Shown here: one piece after another, positions 31,678-39,920 of the stretch
How the letters are laid out: each line of letters starts with the position of its first letter
Numbering within the stretch: position 1 is the stretch's first letter
Assembly (NCBI GenBank): GCA_934394665.1
Contig: CAKRRS010000001.1
Location: 59,632 to 123,631 of the forward strand
DNA: 64,000 bases
DNA from: an uncultured Acetatifactor sp.
Lineage (GTDB): Bacteria > Bacillota > Clostridia > Lachnospirales > Lachnospiraceae
Direction: 5' to 3'
The notes under the pieces: generated by a model
The model's input: the letters and a program-made list of their open reading frames with translations, nothing else
Told to the model about the DNA's origin: nothing
The model's database searches: none
Made by a program: the position numbers and the translations under genes

Positions 31678-32487
31678 TTAAGCAAAATGTTGTGTTATGA
31701 TTTGCTGTACCTGATCAGAAGAAATCGGATATTTACTTGTTTCATAAGTTGTAATTAACTGCATGGACGGAAAGATTCCATTATAGCAGTAGGTCTTGAG
31801 CTTGTTGCAGGCAGTATCACAGTAAGGATTCTTGTCCATCATCCCAAAGTGCTCCCAGTAGAAAAGCTTGTTTGAGACAGGATGCAGGATTGTAAAATCC
31901 GGATAAACAGTACATTCGTTCAACTGCAAAGCGGCTTCATAGCGATAGGGAATACGGTTTGTATAAAGGAGATTCGCAATAATAACTTCGGATTTTGAAC
32001 GCACCCTATGCCCTGCAAGCGTGGTATGAATCAGATTTTCCGGATGAGAATGGTTTGTCTCGTAGGATTCGGAACACCATTTTTGTACTGAGACCGGAAG
32101 CTTATCCTTCGAGAAGTAGCCTTGCAGTAATTCATAGTATGGTGAGGTTTCCTTCAAAAGATCAGCAGCCTTTTCTTTGAAATTGGAAGAAAACTTTGAG
32201 GCATAAGTAGTAATTATAGAAATTTCTTCAGCTGTTTCAGCTTCTAATAGCTCATAATATTTTTTTAATGCGAGTTTTTGGGCAAGCTCTTTTTGGGATT
32301 TGCCAAGATATTTTCGAGTACCATTCTTTAAGCAAAACCACTCCAGATATGCGCCTTTGTTAATGCTGTAAGTTAGTTTTCCTTCTGGTAATTTGATTAT
32401 TTTTTCATGAAGAAATTTCAGCTTTTTTAGCTGTTGTTCCTTGTAACGAGTTAATTCTGCGTAATTTATAAGTACTACCTCCTTCAT
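31678..32487 (-). CDS. PD-(D/E)XK-type nuclease-like protein, unknown role
   Basis: 269 residues. The C-terminal half looks like a PD-(D/E)XK nuclease fold: RSKSEVIIANLL (Glu167), YRYEAAL (Glu184), YPDFTIL (Asp197) and FYWEHFG (Glu212, His213). The N-terminal third is a Lys/Leu-rich helical region. Base composition is AT-richer than the neighbours, which suggests transfer. The start is unclear: ATG 32487 has no good SD, while a perfect AAGGAGG (32484-32478) lies inside the first codons, 8 nt before an in-frame ATA at 32469. It has its own promoter at 32553-32581. No mobile-element partner gene is adjacent. Confidence 0.75.
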   Translation of the reverse strand: MKEVVLINYAELTRYKEQQLKKLKFLHEKIIKLPEGKLTYSINKGAYLEWFCLKNGTRKYLGKSQKELAQKLALKKYYELLEAETAEEISIITTYASKFSSNFKEKAADLLKETSPYYELLQGYFSKDKLPVSVQKWCSESYETNHSHPENLIHTTLAGHRVRSKSEVIIANLLYTNRIPYRYEAALQLNECTVYPDFTILHPVSNKLFYWEHFGMMDKNPYCDTACNKLKTYCYNGIFPSMQLITTYETSKYPISSDQVQQIITQHFA

Positions 32488-32552
32488 ACATCAAGTCATC
32501 TGGGATTCTGGAAGAAATATCCATCAGAATAAAAAGATTTTCAGATGCGCTT

Positions 32553-32581
32553 AGTATAGCGTGCTTTTTGATAATAGTCAA
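32553..32581 (-). promoter_or_regulatory. Promoter of the nuclease-like gene
   Basis: On the minus strand: TTGACT (32581-32576), 17-bp spacer, TATACT (32558-32553). Confidence 0.75.
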
Positions 32582-32980
32582 GAAAATTAATTTCCTGAAG
32601 AATGCTGTTAAATTGCTGTAAATAAAGGAAAATAGCATGATTTTGCCGCCTAAAAAGAACAATTCCTGAAGAAACATATAAAATGCAAAAAAGAAAAGGA
32701 AAAATATATGATTAAGATGCAGAATTCCGATAAACAGTTGCGATAGTGGGCAAATAAAAGGAAACATCAAAGTCAGATATTGTTTGATTAAAGATATGAG
32801 TTGGCGAGCAAAGTAAGTTGTATACAAGGAACTATGTCTAACTGGAAGACAAAAAATATGGAAGATAGATAGTTTGAGTGCATAGAAAATGCGCAGCAGT
32901 CATGAAACATCCATGCCTGTAATGTCAACCATCCGTTAAGCAATTGGTTTGGTATGAGATGAAAGCCTACAAATAAAGGC

Positions 32981-33014
32981 AAACGCCCCGGACAATTTAA
33001 TGTCTGGGACGTTT
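32981..33014 (-). terminator. Terminator of the large minus-strand gene
   Basis: 14-bp stem (AAACGCCCCGGACA / TGTCTGGGACGTTT on the plus strand, two wobble pairs) with loop ATTTAA. On the minus strand it is followed by GCCTTTATTT. Confidence 0.7.
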
Positions 33015-33057
33015 GAAAAATGCACAATTCTTATTATATCAACTCAAATTCTGCTAA

Positions 33058-36000
33058 TTATTCCGTTGCAGTTCCCTCGCCTTTTTTCAAGTTCTTCTGC
33101 GCGGTAGAGAGCATGAGCTTGATGCGGTTGAGCTGGTTGACTTCGCTGGCGCCGGGATCGTAGTCGATGGCCACGATGTTGGAGGAAGGATATGCCTTCC
33201 GCAGTGCTTTGATAACACCCTTACCTACGACGTGGTTCGGCAGGCAGCCGAAGGGCTGGGTACATACGATGTTTGGTACGCCTTCCTTGATCAGCTCCAC
33301 CATCTCACCGGTTAAGAACCACCCTTCACCGGTCTGGTTGCCGATGGATACGATGGGCTCCGCATAGGAGACGATCTTGTAGATGCTGGTGGGTGCATCG
33401 AAATGCTTACTTTCTTCAAAGGCCTTCACGGCAGAGCCGCGCAGGATATGCTCGATGGCCCAGATGCCCAGTGCGGAGATCTTCGCAGTCTTTTTGCTGG
33501 TGCCTAAGTGCTCTGCTTTGTAGATCTGGTTGTAGAAGCAGTACAGCATGAAGTCGATCAGGTCGGGGACCACAGCTTCCGCACCTTCACTCTCCAGCAG
33601 CTCTACCAGATGATTGTTGCCGGCAGGAGAGAATTTCACCAGGATCTCGCCGACCACGCCGACGCGGGGCTTCTTGATATCAAGTACCGGTATCGCATCG
33701 AAATCCCGGATGATCTCAGTACACATCCTGCGGAACTTGCCGATGCTGATATGCTTCGCAGATACGAAATCCTGTACCTTCTTCAGCCATTCTCTGTGCA
33801 GGGCATCCACGGAACCCGGAGTTGCTTCATAAGGGCGCATCCGGTAGACACAACGCATGAAGATATCACCGAACTCGGCACCTACCGCAGCACGTAACAA
33901 AAGATCCGCATTCAGATGGAAGCCGGGGTTACTCTCGATACCGGCAAGGTTCAGAGAGATAACGGGAATCTGTTCCATGTCTGCCTTCTTCAAGGCACGG
34001 CGGATGAAGCCGATATAGTTCGTCGCACGGCAGCCGCCGCCGGTCTGGCTCATGATGATCGCGGTCTTGTTCAGGTCATATTTGCCGGATAACAGTGCTT
34101 CCATGATCTGACCGACTACCAGCAGGGAAGGATAGCAGGCATCGTTGTTGACATATTTCAGTCCGACATCCACGGAGTGCTTGTTATCATTGTCCAATAC
34201 GACGAAATTATAACCGCAGGCATTGAATGCCGGCTGCAGGATTTCGAAGTGGATCGGGGACATCTGCGGACAGATGATGGTGTAGTCCTTACGCATCTCT
34301 TCGGTAAACGCTACCTTCTCGATTGCGGAAGAACGGATGTTGCGGTGCTTGCCCATCTTTTCCCGTACACGGATCGCAGACAACAGGGAACGGATACGGA
34401 TACGTGCCGCACCGAGGTTGTTGACTTCATCGATCTTTAAGCAGGTATAAATCTTATCGGAGCCGGAGAGGATATCGTTCACCTGATCGGTGGTAACGGC
34501 ATCCAGACCGCAGCCGAAGGAATTCAGTTGGATCAGATCCAGATTCTCAACCGTCTTCACATAGCTTGCAGCCGCATACAATCTGGAGTGATACATCCAC
34601 TGGTCAGATACGATCAGAGGACGCTCCGGTTTTGCCAGATGGGAGATGGAATCCTCAGTAAGCACTGCCATATCGTAGGAGGTGATCAGCTCGGGAATAC
34701 CGTGGTTGATCTCTGGGTCTACATGATAAGGACGGCCAGCCAGCACGATACCGCGCTTGCCGGTCTGACGTAAGTATTCCAGCGTTTCTTCGCCCTTTTT
34801 CTCCATATCGTGACGGGCATTCGCCAGCTCCTGCCAGCCCCTTTCGCAGGCTGCGGCGATCTCGCCAGCGGGAATCTCGGTGAATTCCTTCGTCAGGGCA
34901 TCCGTTACCGTTCCCAGATCGCGGAAGGACATAAACGGATTCCGGAAAGTGATCTCTCCGCCGGCGATTTCCTCCACGTTATTCTTGATATTCTCGGAAT
35001 AAGAAGTAACGATGGGGCAGTTATAATGGTTGTTCGCATCTTCGAACTCGTTGCGCTCATAGAACAGCGCAGGATAGAAGATGAACTTAATACCCTGACG
35101 GATCAGCCAGGTCACATGACCGTGTGCCAGCTTTGCCGGGTAACACTCGGATTCACTCGGGATGGACTCAATACCGAGCTCGTAGATCTTACGGTTGGAG
35201 CTGGGAGAGAGCACCACGCGGTAGCCCAGTTCGGTGAAGAAGGTGAACCAGAACGGATAGTCCTCGTACATATTCAGCACTCTGGGGATACCGACGACAC
35301 CTCTGGGAGCCTTGTCAGCGTCCAGAGATTCATAAGAGAACAGTCTATGTAATTTGTATTCGTATAAATTCGGTACATTGTGGGCATTCTTCTGACCGCC
35401 GATACCGCGTTCGCAACGGTTGCCGGAGATGAACTGACGGCCGCCGGAGAACTTGTTAATGGTCAGACGGCAGTTGTTGGTACAGCCTTTACATTTTGCC
35501 ATGCTGGTCTCGAACTGCAGATCGCAGATCTTCTTGTAATCCAGCATGGTGGTGACATAACCGTCCTCGTAATGCTCTCTGGCGATCAGCGCCGCACCGA
35601 AAGCACCCATGATACCGGCGATGTCGGGACGGATGGCCTGACAGTTTGCGATTTTCTCAAAGCTGCGCAGAACGGCATCGTTATAGAAGGTACCGCCCTG
35701 TACCACGATATTTTTACCAAGCTCAGAAGCATCAGAGACTTTGATCACCTTAAATAAAGCATTCTTGATAACGGAGTAAGCAAGTCCTGCGGAAATATCC
35801 GCTACGGAAGCGCCTTCCTTCTGCGCCTGTTTTACCTTGGAGTTCATGAATACGGTACAACGGGTACCCAGGTCGATCGGATGCTCCGCAAAAAGTGCGG
35901 CCTGCGCGAAATCCTGTACCGTGTAGTTCAGGGACTTTGCAAAGGTCTCGATAAAGGAACCGCAGCCGGAGGAGCATGCCTCGTTCAACTGTACGCTGTC

Positions 36001-37317
36001 GACCGTCTGATTTTTGATTTTGATACATTTCATATCCTGACCGCCGATGTCGAGGATACAGTCTACGCTGGGATCGAAAAATGCTGCGGCATAATAATGT
36101 GCCACGGTCTCTACTTCGCCGTCATCTAACAGGAAAGCGGCCTTCATCAGCGCTTCGCCGTAACCGGTGGAGCAGGAACGGACGATCTCCACGCCTTCCG
36201 GCAGGAGAGAGTAGATTTCCTTCAGGGAACGGATCGCCGTCTTTAAGGGGCTTCCGTCATTGCTGGAATAGAAAGAATACAAAAGGGAACCGTCCTCACC
36301 CACCAGAGCGATCTTCGTGGTGGTGGAACCGGCGTCAATACCGAGGAATGCCTTACCCTGATAGGACTGTAAGTCTCCGGTAGTCACGTGGTGCCTGCTG
36401 TGACGCTCTACGAATTCCTGATAGGCAGCTTTATCTGCAAACAGCGGCTCCATACGTTCTACTTCGAACTCCATCTTGATATCGGAGGAAAGCTTTTTCA
36501 CCATATCGGACAGACTGATGCAGACCTCTTCCTTCGCATTCAGTGCAGAACCGATAGCAGCGAACAGATGGGAATTGTCCACGTCGATGATGTGCTCGTC
36601 GTCCAGATTCAGTGTACGGATAAATGCAGCCTTCAGCTCGGACAGGAAATGCAGTGGTCCGCCAAGGAATGCTACATGACCGCGGATCGGTTTACCGCAG
36701 GCCAGACCTGAGATGGTCTGGTTGACCACTGCCTGGAAAATAGAGGCAGCCAGATCTTCCTTGGTAGCGCCTTCGTTGATCAGTGGCTGGATATCGGTTT
36801 TCGCAAATACACCGCAGCGCGCAGCAATGGTGTAGAGGGATTTATAATTTTTCGCATATTCGTTTAAGCCCGAAGCGTCCGTCTGGATCAGGCTCGCCAT
36901 CTGGTCAATGAAGGAACCGGTACCGCCGGCACAGATACCGTTCATACGCTGCTCGACATTACCGCCTTCGAAATAAATGATCTTCGCATCCTCACCGCCC
37001 AGCTCAATGGCTACGTCGGTCTTGGGTGCCAGTTCCTGCAGGGAAGTAGCCACGGCTACCACCTCCTGGGTAAAAGGTACGCCTAAGTGGTTGGCTAACG
37101 TCAGTCCGCCGGAGCCGGTGATCATGGGATGCAGCTGCAATTCTCCCAGCTGGTCATAAGCTTTTTTAAGGAGCGTTGACAAGGTCTCCCGGATATTAGC
37201 GAAGTGACGTTCATAATCGGAAAATAAAATATTGTGGTTTTCATCTAAAATCGCAATCTTGACAGTGGTGGAACCGATATCTATGCCGAGCGTTGCGCAT
37301 TTTTCCTGTGAATTCAT
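33058..37317 (-). CDS. Double 2-hydroxyacyl-CoA dehydratase activase-type protein
   Basis: 1419 residues. Residues 9-262 and 324-600 are two activase domains of the BadF/BcrA/HgdC ATPase family, each with a phosphate loop ([20 protein letters not shown]). Likely iron-sulfur ligands are Cys129 (CAGGTGSF) and Cys168 ([10 protein letters not shown]) in the first, and Cys448/Cys452 (ACSSGCGSF) and Cys487 (TRCTVF) in the second. A Cys-rich segment ([10 protein letters not shown]) and a DUF2229/HgdB-like half follow. Real activases are 260-residue homodimers that inject electrons into dehydratases. Substrate is unknown and no dehydratase gene is adjacent. ATG 37317 is used: AGGAAGG abuts the ATG at 37326 but sits 9 nt before this one. 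Confidence 0.9.
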   Translation of the reverse strand: MNSQEKCATLGIDIGSTTVKIAILDENHNILFSDYERHFANIRETLSTLLKKAYDQLGELQLHPMITGSGGLTLANHLGVPFTQEVVAVATSLQELAPKTDVAIELGGEDAKIIYFEGGNVEQRMNGICAGGTGSFIDQMASLIQTDASGLNEYAKNYKSLYTIAARCGVFAKTDIQPLINEGATKEDLAASIFQAVVNQTISGLACGKPIRGHVAFLGGPLHFLSELKAAFIRTLNLDDEHIIDVDNSHLFAAIGSALNAKEEVCISLSDMVKKLSSDIKMEFEVERMEPLFADKAAYQEFVERHSRHHVTTGDLQSYQGKAFLGIDAGSTTTKIALVGEDGSLLYSFYSSNDGSPLKTAIRSLKEIYSLLPEGVEIVRSCSTGYGEALMKAAFLLDDGEVETVAHYYAAAFFDPSVDCILDIGGQDMKCIKIKNQTVDSVQLNEACSSGCGSFIETFAKSLNYTVQDFAQAALFAEHPIDLGTRCTVFMNSKVKQAQKEGASVADISAGLAYSVIKNALFKVIKVSDASELGKNIVVQGGTFYNDAVLRSFEKIANCQAIRPDIAGIMGAFGAALIAREHYEDGYVTTMLDYKKICDLQFETSMAKCKGCTNNCRLTINKFSGGRQFISGNRCERGIGGQKNAHNVPNLYEYKLHRLFSYESLDADKAPRGVVGIPRVLNMYEDYPFWFTFFTELGYRVVLSPSSNRKIYELGIESIPSESECYPAKLAHGHVTWLIRQGIKFIFYPALFYERNEFEDANNHYNCPIVTSYSENIKNNVEEIAGGEITFRNPFMSFRDLGTVTDALTKEFTEIPAGEIAAACERGWQELANARHDMEKKGEETLEYLRQTGKRGIVLAGRPYHVDPEINHGIPELITSYDMAVLTEDSISHLAKPERPLIVSDQWMYHSRLYAAASYVKTVENLDLIQLNSFGCGLDAVTTDQVNDILSGSDKIYTCLKIDEVNNLGAARIRIRSLLSAIRVREKMGKHRNIRSSAIEKVAFTEEMRKDYTIICPQMSPIHFEILQPAFNACGYNFVVLDNDNKHSVDVGLKYVNNDACYPSLLVVGQIMEALLSGKYDLNKTAIIMSQTGGGCRATNYIGFIRRALKKADMEQIPVISLNLAGIESNPGFHLNADLLLRAAVGAEFGDIFMRCVYRMRPYEATPGSVDALHREWLKKVQDFVSAKHISIGKFRRMCTEIIRDFDAIPVLDIKKPRVGVVGEILVKFSPAGNNHLVELLESEGAEAVVPDLIDFMLYCFYNQIYKAEHLGTSKKTAKISALGIWAIEHILRGSAVKAFEESKHFDAPTSIYKIVSYAEPIVSIGNQTGEGWFLTGEMVELIKEGVPNIVCTQPFGCLPNHVVGKGVIKALRKAYPSSNIVAIDYDPGASEVNQLNRIKLMLSTAQKNLKKGEGTATE

Positions 37318-37448
37318 GTGATACATCCTTCCTGATAAAACCTTCGTAACGATTCAGCATCCATGCGCCCCAAAAGCAAATTTACATGGCTCTGAACAGT
37401 TACAAATCTTCTTAATTAATGCGACATTTTCTTAACAAAACTTTTATC

Positions 37449-37477
37449 ATTATACGACAAAAAACGCCATATTGCAA
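37449..37477 (-). promoter_or_regulatory. Promoter of the dehydratase-activase gene
   Basis: On the minus strand: TTGCAA (37477-37472), 17-bp spacer, TATAAT (37454-37449). Confidence 0.75.
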
Positions 37478-37562
37478 CGAACAAAGAAGAAACAGTGTTG
37501 TTAAAGTTTTGTAAAGAAAAACTAAAATAAAAGTGGAATTCCATAAACTTTCGAACGTGTGG

Positions 37563-37591
37563 TTTACTTATTTCCTTTGGAATGTTACAAT
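37563..37591 (+). promoter_or_regulatory. Promoter of the rhomboid-sigma-like unit
   Basis: TTTACT, 17-bp spacer, TGT extension, TACAAT (37586-37591). Confidence 0.55.
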
Positions 37592-37705
37592 CTCGATAGA
37601 ACAAAATAACTGTTGGAACCATACAAGAACCGGAACAGGAGCATACTTTCAAAAGAAGAATTCATGGATCAGAACAGTTATGTATAGAAAGCGAGAAATA
37701 AATTT

Positions 37706-38566
37706 ATGAGTAAATTTGAAAAAAAATTCGGCAAATATGCCATTCCGAATCTGACCATGATCCTGATCATGTGTTATGTGGCGGGATATGTGATCGAACT
37801 GATGGGAAAAGCAGCCGGCAATAATCTGCTGGGATTTCTGACACTGGATCCTTACCGGATCCTGCACGGACAAGTCTGGAGACTGGTGACCTGGGTGATC
37901 GTTCCTCCGGAAAGTCTGGATATCTTCACAATCATTATGTTGTTTTTCTATTACAGTCTGGGTACGACACTGGAGCGTACCTGGGGAACTTATCGCTATA
38001 ATGTGTATATCTTTTCCGGTATGCTGTTTACGGTTATCGGAAGCTTTCTGTGTATGGGTGCGGCATATCTGATCACGGGCGGACTGAGTACGGAAGCGGC
38101 TTCCCTGGTATTTTACAGCGGCTCTTATGCGTTCAGCACGTATTATATCAACCTGTCGATCTTCCTTGCTTTTGCGGCTACGTATCCGGATATGCAGGTG
38201 CTGTTGATGTTCGTGATACCGGTGAAAGTAAAATGGATGGGAATCCTGGATGCGGTCTTGATGATTTATACCGTGATCGCAGGAAACTTATTTACTAAAT
38301 TCGCGGTAGTGGCATCTTTGCTGAACTTTGTGTTATACTTCTGGCAGCTGCACAGAAGCCGCATCTCGCCGAAACAGATGCACCGCAAGGCACAGTTTGA
38401 GAAAAAAGCAAGTGCCGGCCGGGCGAAAGTCACCAGACATAAATGCGCAGTCTGCGGACGGACGGAAGAGGATGATCCGAACCTGGAGTTCCGGTTCTGC
38501 TCCAAATGCAACGGCAACTACGAATACTGCCAGTATCATCTTTTCACTCACGAACACGTAAAATAA
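37706..38566 (+). CDS. Rhomboid-like membrane protein with C-terminal zinc ribbon
   Basis: 286 residues. About six membrane segments between residues 12 and 215 follow the rhomboid pattern, including GQVWRLVTWVIVPP after the first helix (compare the usual WRL-T motif) and YYSLGTTLERTWGTYRYN (compare LE-WG). The protease signature is missing: no GxSG serine loop in the fourth helix, and Asn replaces the sixth-helix His. A basic linker leads to a zinc ribbon (CAVC near 249-252, CSKC near 266-269, with further Cys and His). It is probably a binding or scaffolding member of the family. The sigma-like gene follows 12 nt later. Confidence 0.82.
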   Translation: MSKFEKKFGKYAIPNLTMILIMCYVAGYVIELMGKAAGNNLLGFLTLDPYRILHGQVWRLVTWVIVPPESLDIFTIIMLFFYYSLGTTLERTWGTYRYNVYIFSGMLFTVIGSFLCMGAAYLITGGLSTEAASLVFYSGSYAFSTYYINLSIFLAFAATYPDMQVLLMFVIPVKVKWMGILDAVLMIYTVIAGNLFTKFAVVASLLNFVLYFWQLHRSRISPKQMHRKAQFEKKASAGRAKVTRHKCAVCGRTEEDDPNLEFRFCSKCNGNYEYCQYHLFTHEHVK

Positions 38567-38578
38567 AGGAGACCCCAC

Positions 38579-39331
38579 ATGAATAAAGAAGTATTATTCG
38601 CCCAGACCTTAGAGCAGGTCCGCAAGACCGCCAAGGAGCAGGGCAACTGTATCAGCGAGGAACAGGTAAAGGAGGCGTTTGCAGAACTTGACCTGAGTAA
38701 TGAGCAATTGCAGATGGTATTTGATTATCTGCTGAAGCATAAGATCGGAATCGGAGAGCCCATGGATCCGGACGAATTTCTGACAGATGAGGAGAAAGAT
38801 TATTTGCAGGAATATCTGGATGAGGTGGCGGCACTGCCCACCTACAGTGACGGCGAAAAGCTTGCGTTTGCTATCTCAGCCATGGCAGGCGAGACGGATG
38901 CGCAGCAGCGTCTGATCGAGATTCATCTGGCGGATGTCGCAGAGATCGCAAAGCTGTATGCCGGTCAGGGTGTGATGCTGGAAGATCTGGTGGGAGAAGG
39001 AAATCTTGCGCTTTCCTTTGGCGTGACGATGTTAGGCAGTCTGGAGAAGCCGCAGGAAGTGGAAGGTATGCTCGGCAAGATGATCATGGATGCCATGGAA
39101 GAGTATATCGCAGAGCATGCCGAGAACAGCAAGATCGACAAGCGTGTGGAAGATAAAGTCAACAAAGTGGCTGACAAGGCAAGAGAACTGGCAGAAGAAT
39201 TAAATCGTAAGGTGACCATAGAGGAACTGATGGAAGAGACCGGCATGTCCCGTAAAATGATCGAGGATGCGGTACGTATGAGTGGTTTCAAGATTGAGGA
39301 CATCGACAACAATGCAAAAAACAGTTTATGA
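38579..39331 (+). CDS. Sigma-70-like protein lacking region 4
   Basis: 250 acidic residues. Residues 8-60 resemble sigma region 1.1 (KEQGNCISEEQVKEAFAEL then QMVFDYLLKHKIGI). Residues 112-145 resemble regions 2.1-2.2, the core-polymerase-binding helix (HLADVAEIAKLYAGQGVMLEDLVGEGN). The aromatic melting and -10 recognition part (2.3-2.4) is degenerate. Residues 186-240 resemble region 3 (AEELNRKVTIEELMEETGMS). Region 4, which reads the -35, is absent, although the gene ends normally. It could bind core RNA polymerase or act as a sigma decoy. SD AAGGAG precedes it; the next gene overlaps by 17 bp. Confidence 0.75.
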   Translation: MNKEVLFAQTLEQVRKTAKEQGNCISEEQVKEAFAELDLSNEQLQMVFDYLLKHKIGIGEPMDPDEFLTDEEKDYLQEYLDEVAALPTYSDGEKLAFAISAMAGETDAQQRLIEIHLADVAEIAKLYAGQGVMLEDLVGEGNLALSFGVTMLGSLEKPQEVEGMLGKMIMDAMEEYIAEHAENSKIDKRVEDKVNKVADKARELAEELNRKVTIEELMEETGMSRKMIEDAVRMSGFKIEDIDNNAKNSL

Positions 39332-39737
39332 GAGTTATAAATACAGCCTGCAGGATACCGCCAAGGTTTACATCGGCGCGAAATATACCTTCGCGGAACT
39401 GCTGGATCAGGATGAGGTAGCGTTTAAATTCCGCCTGATCGTGGAACGCTATATTTTAGCGGAAAAAGAAGTGGATTCGCAGGATACCCTGGAGACCCAT
39501 CTGTATTATCTGCAGCCGGACAGCTTTCTGGTAAAGATCTACGACCGCATCAAGGCGAGAGTTAAGATCAATATCATTGAAGAAAAGAAGGGCTTATTCG
39601 GCAAAGGGAAAAAGCACTATGTGACGAAAGAACTGAATATCCGGGAACTTGTGGCTATGACTCCGGAAGAAAAAGAAGCAAAGGGCGTTGTCATTCAGGA
39701 AATCTCCATGAGCAAGCTGGCACTGGCCGCGTTCTGA
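39315..39737 (+). CDS. Conserved-looking protein of unknown function
   Basis: 140 residues from ATG 39315, which overlaps the sigma-like gene by 17 bp; GAGGA sits about 12 nt upstream. A longer GTG-type start at 39282 is less likely. The sequence is soluble and alpha/beta in pattern, with basic stretches (KARVKINIIEEKKGLFGKGKKHYVTKEL, cited by its ends near residues 82-109) and acidic ones. No Cys and no membrane segment. I do not recognise the family. The overlap suggests translational coupling and a shared role with the sigma-like protein. Confidence 0.7.
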   Translation, partial: QKTVYESYKYSLQDTAKVYIGAKYTFAELLDQDEVAFKFRLIVERYILAEKEVDSQDTLETHLYYLQPDSFLVKIYDRIKARVKINIIEEKKGLFGKGKKHYVTKELNIRELVAMTPEEKEAKGVVIQEISMSKLALAAF

Positions 39738-39920
39738 TAGATTAAGCTTTGCCCTGGAAAGCATGAGCGACTGCTTGCAGGCGGCGAAGGCTTTCTATGA
39801 GGGGAGCAAACGAACATGAGCAAGAAGGACGATAGTCCGGATTGCGAATGGTCGTTACGATTCCTGGAGTGCGTAGCACGGAGAAATCGATTAAGATAGA
39901 ATAAAAGAGGAAACGTAAAA

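Larger units (their letters stand above)
32488..33057. other. Gene-free stretch, AT-rich
   Basis: Holds the minus-strand promoter (32553-32581) of the nuclease-like gene and the minus-strand terminator (32981-33014) of the dehydratase-activase gene. The part between (about 32582-32980) shows no convincing gene on either strand and looks like decayed or foreign DNA. Confidence 0.55.
37318..37705. other. Divergent intergenic region with two promoters
   Basis: 388 bp between divergent genes, carrying the minus-strand promoter at 37449-37477 and the plus-strand promoter at 37563-37591. The minus-strand leader (about 125 nt) contains GGCTCTGAACA (37388-37398, plus strand), the reverse complement of an 11-mer in the ligA leader. 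Confidence 0.6.

Noticed and set aside
32405..33027. Minus-strand frames upstream of the nuclease-like gene
   Set aside because: AT-rich, Phe/Leu-rich products without ribosome sites; one overlaps the promoter of the nuclease-like gene.
34810..35352. Plus-strand frame of 180 codons
   Set aside because: Antisense to the large dehydratase-activase gene; no recognisable domain or start signal.
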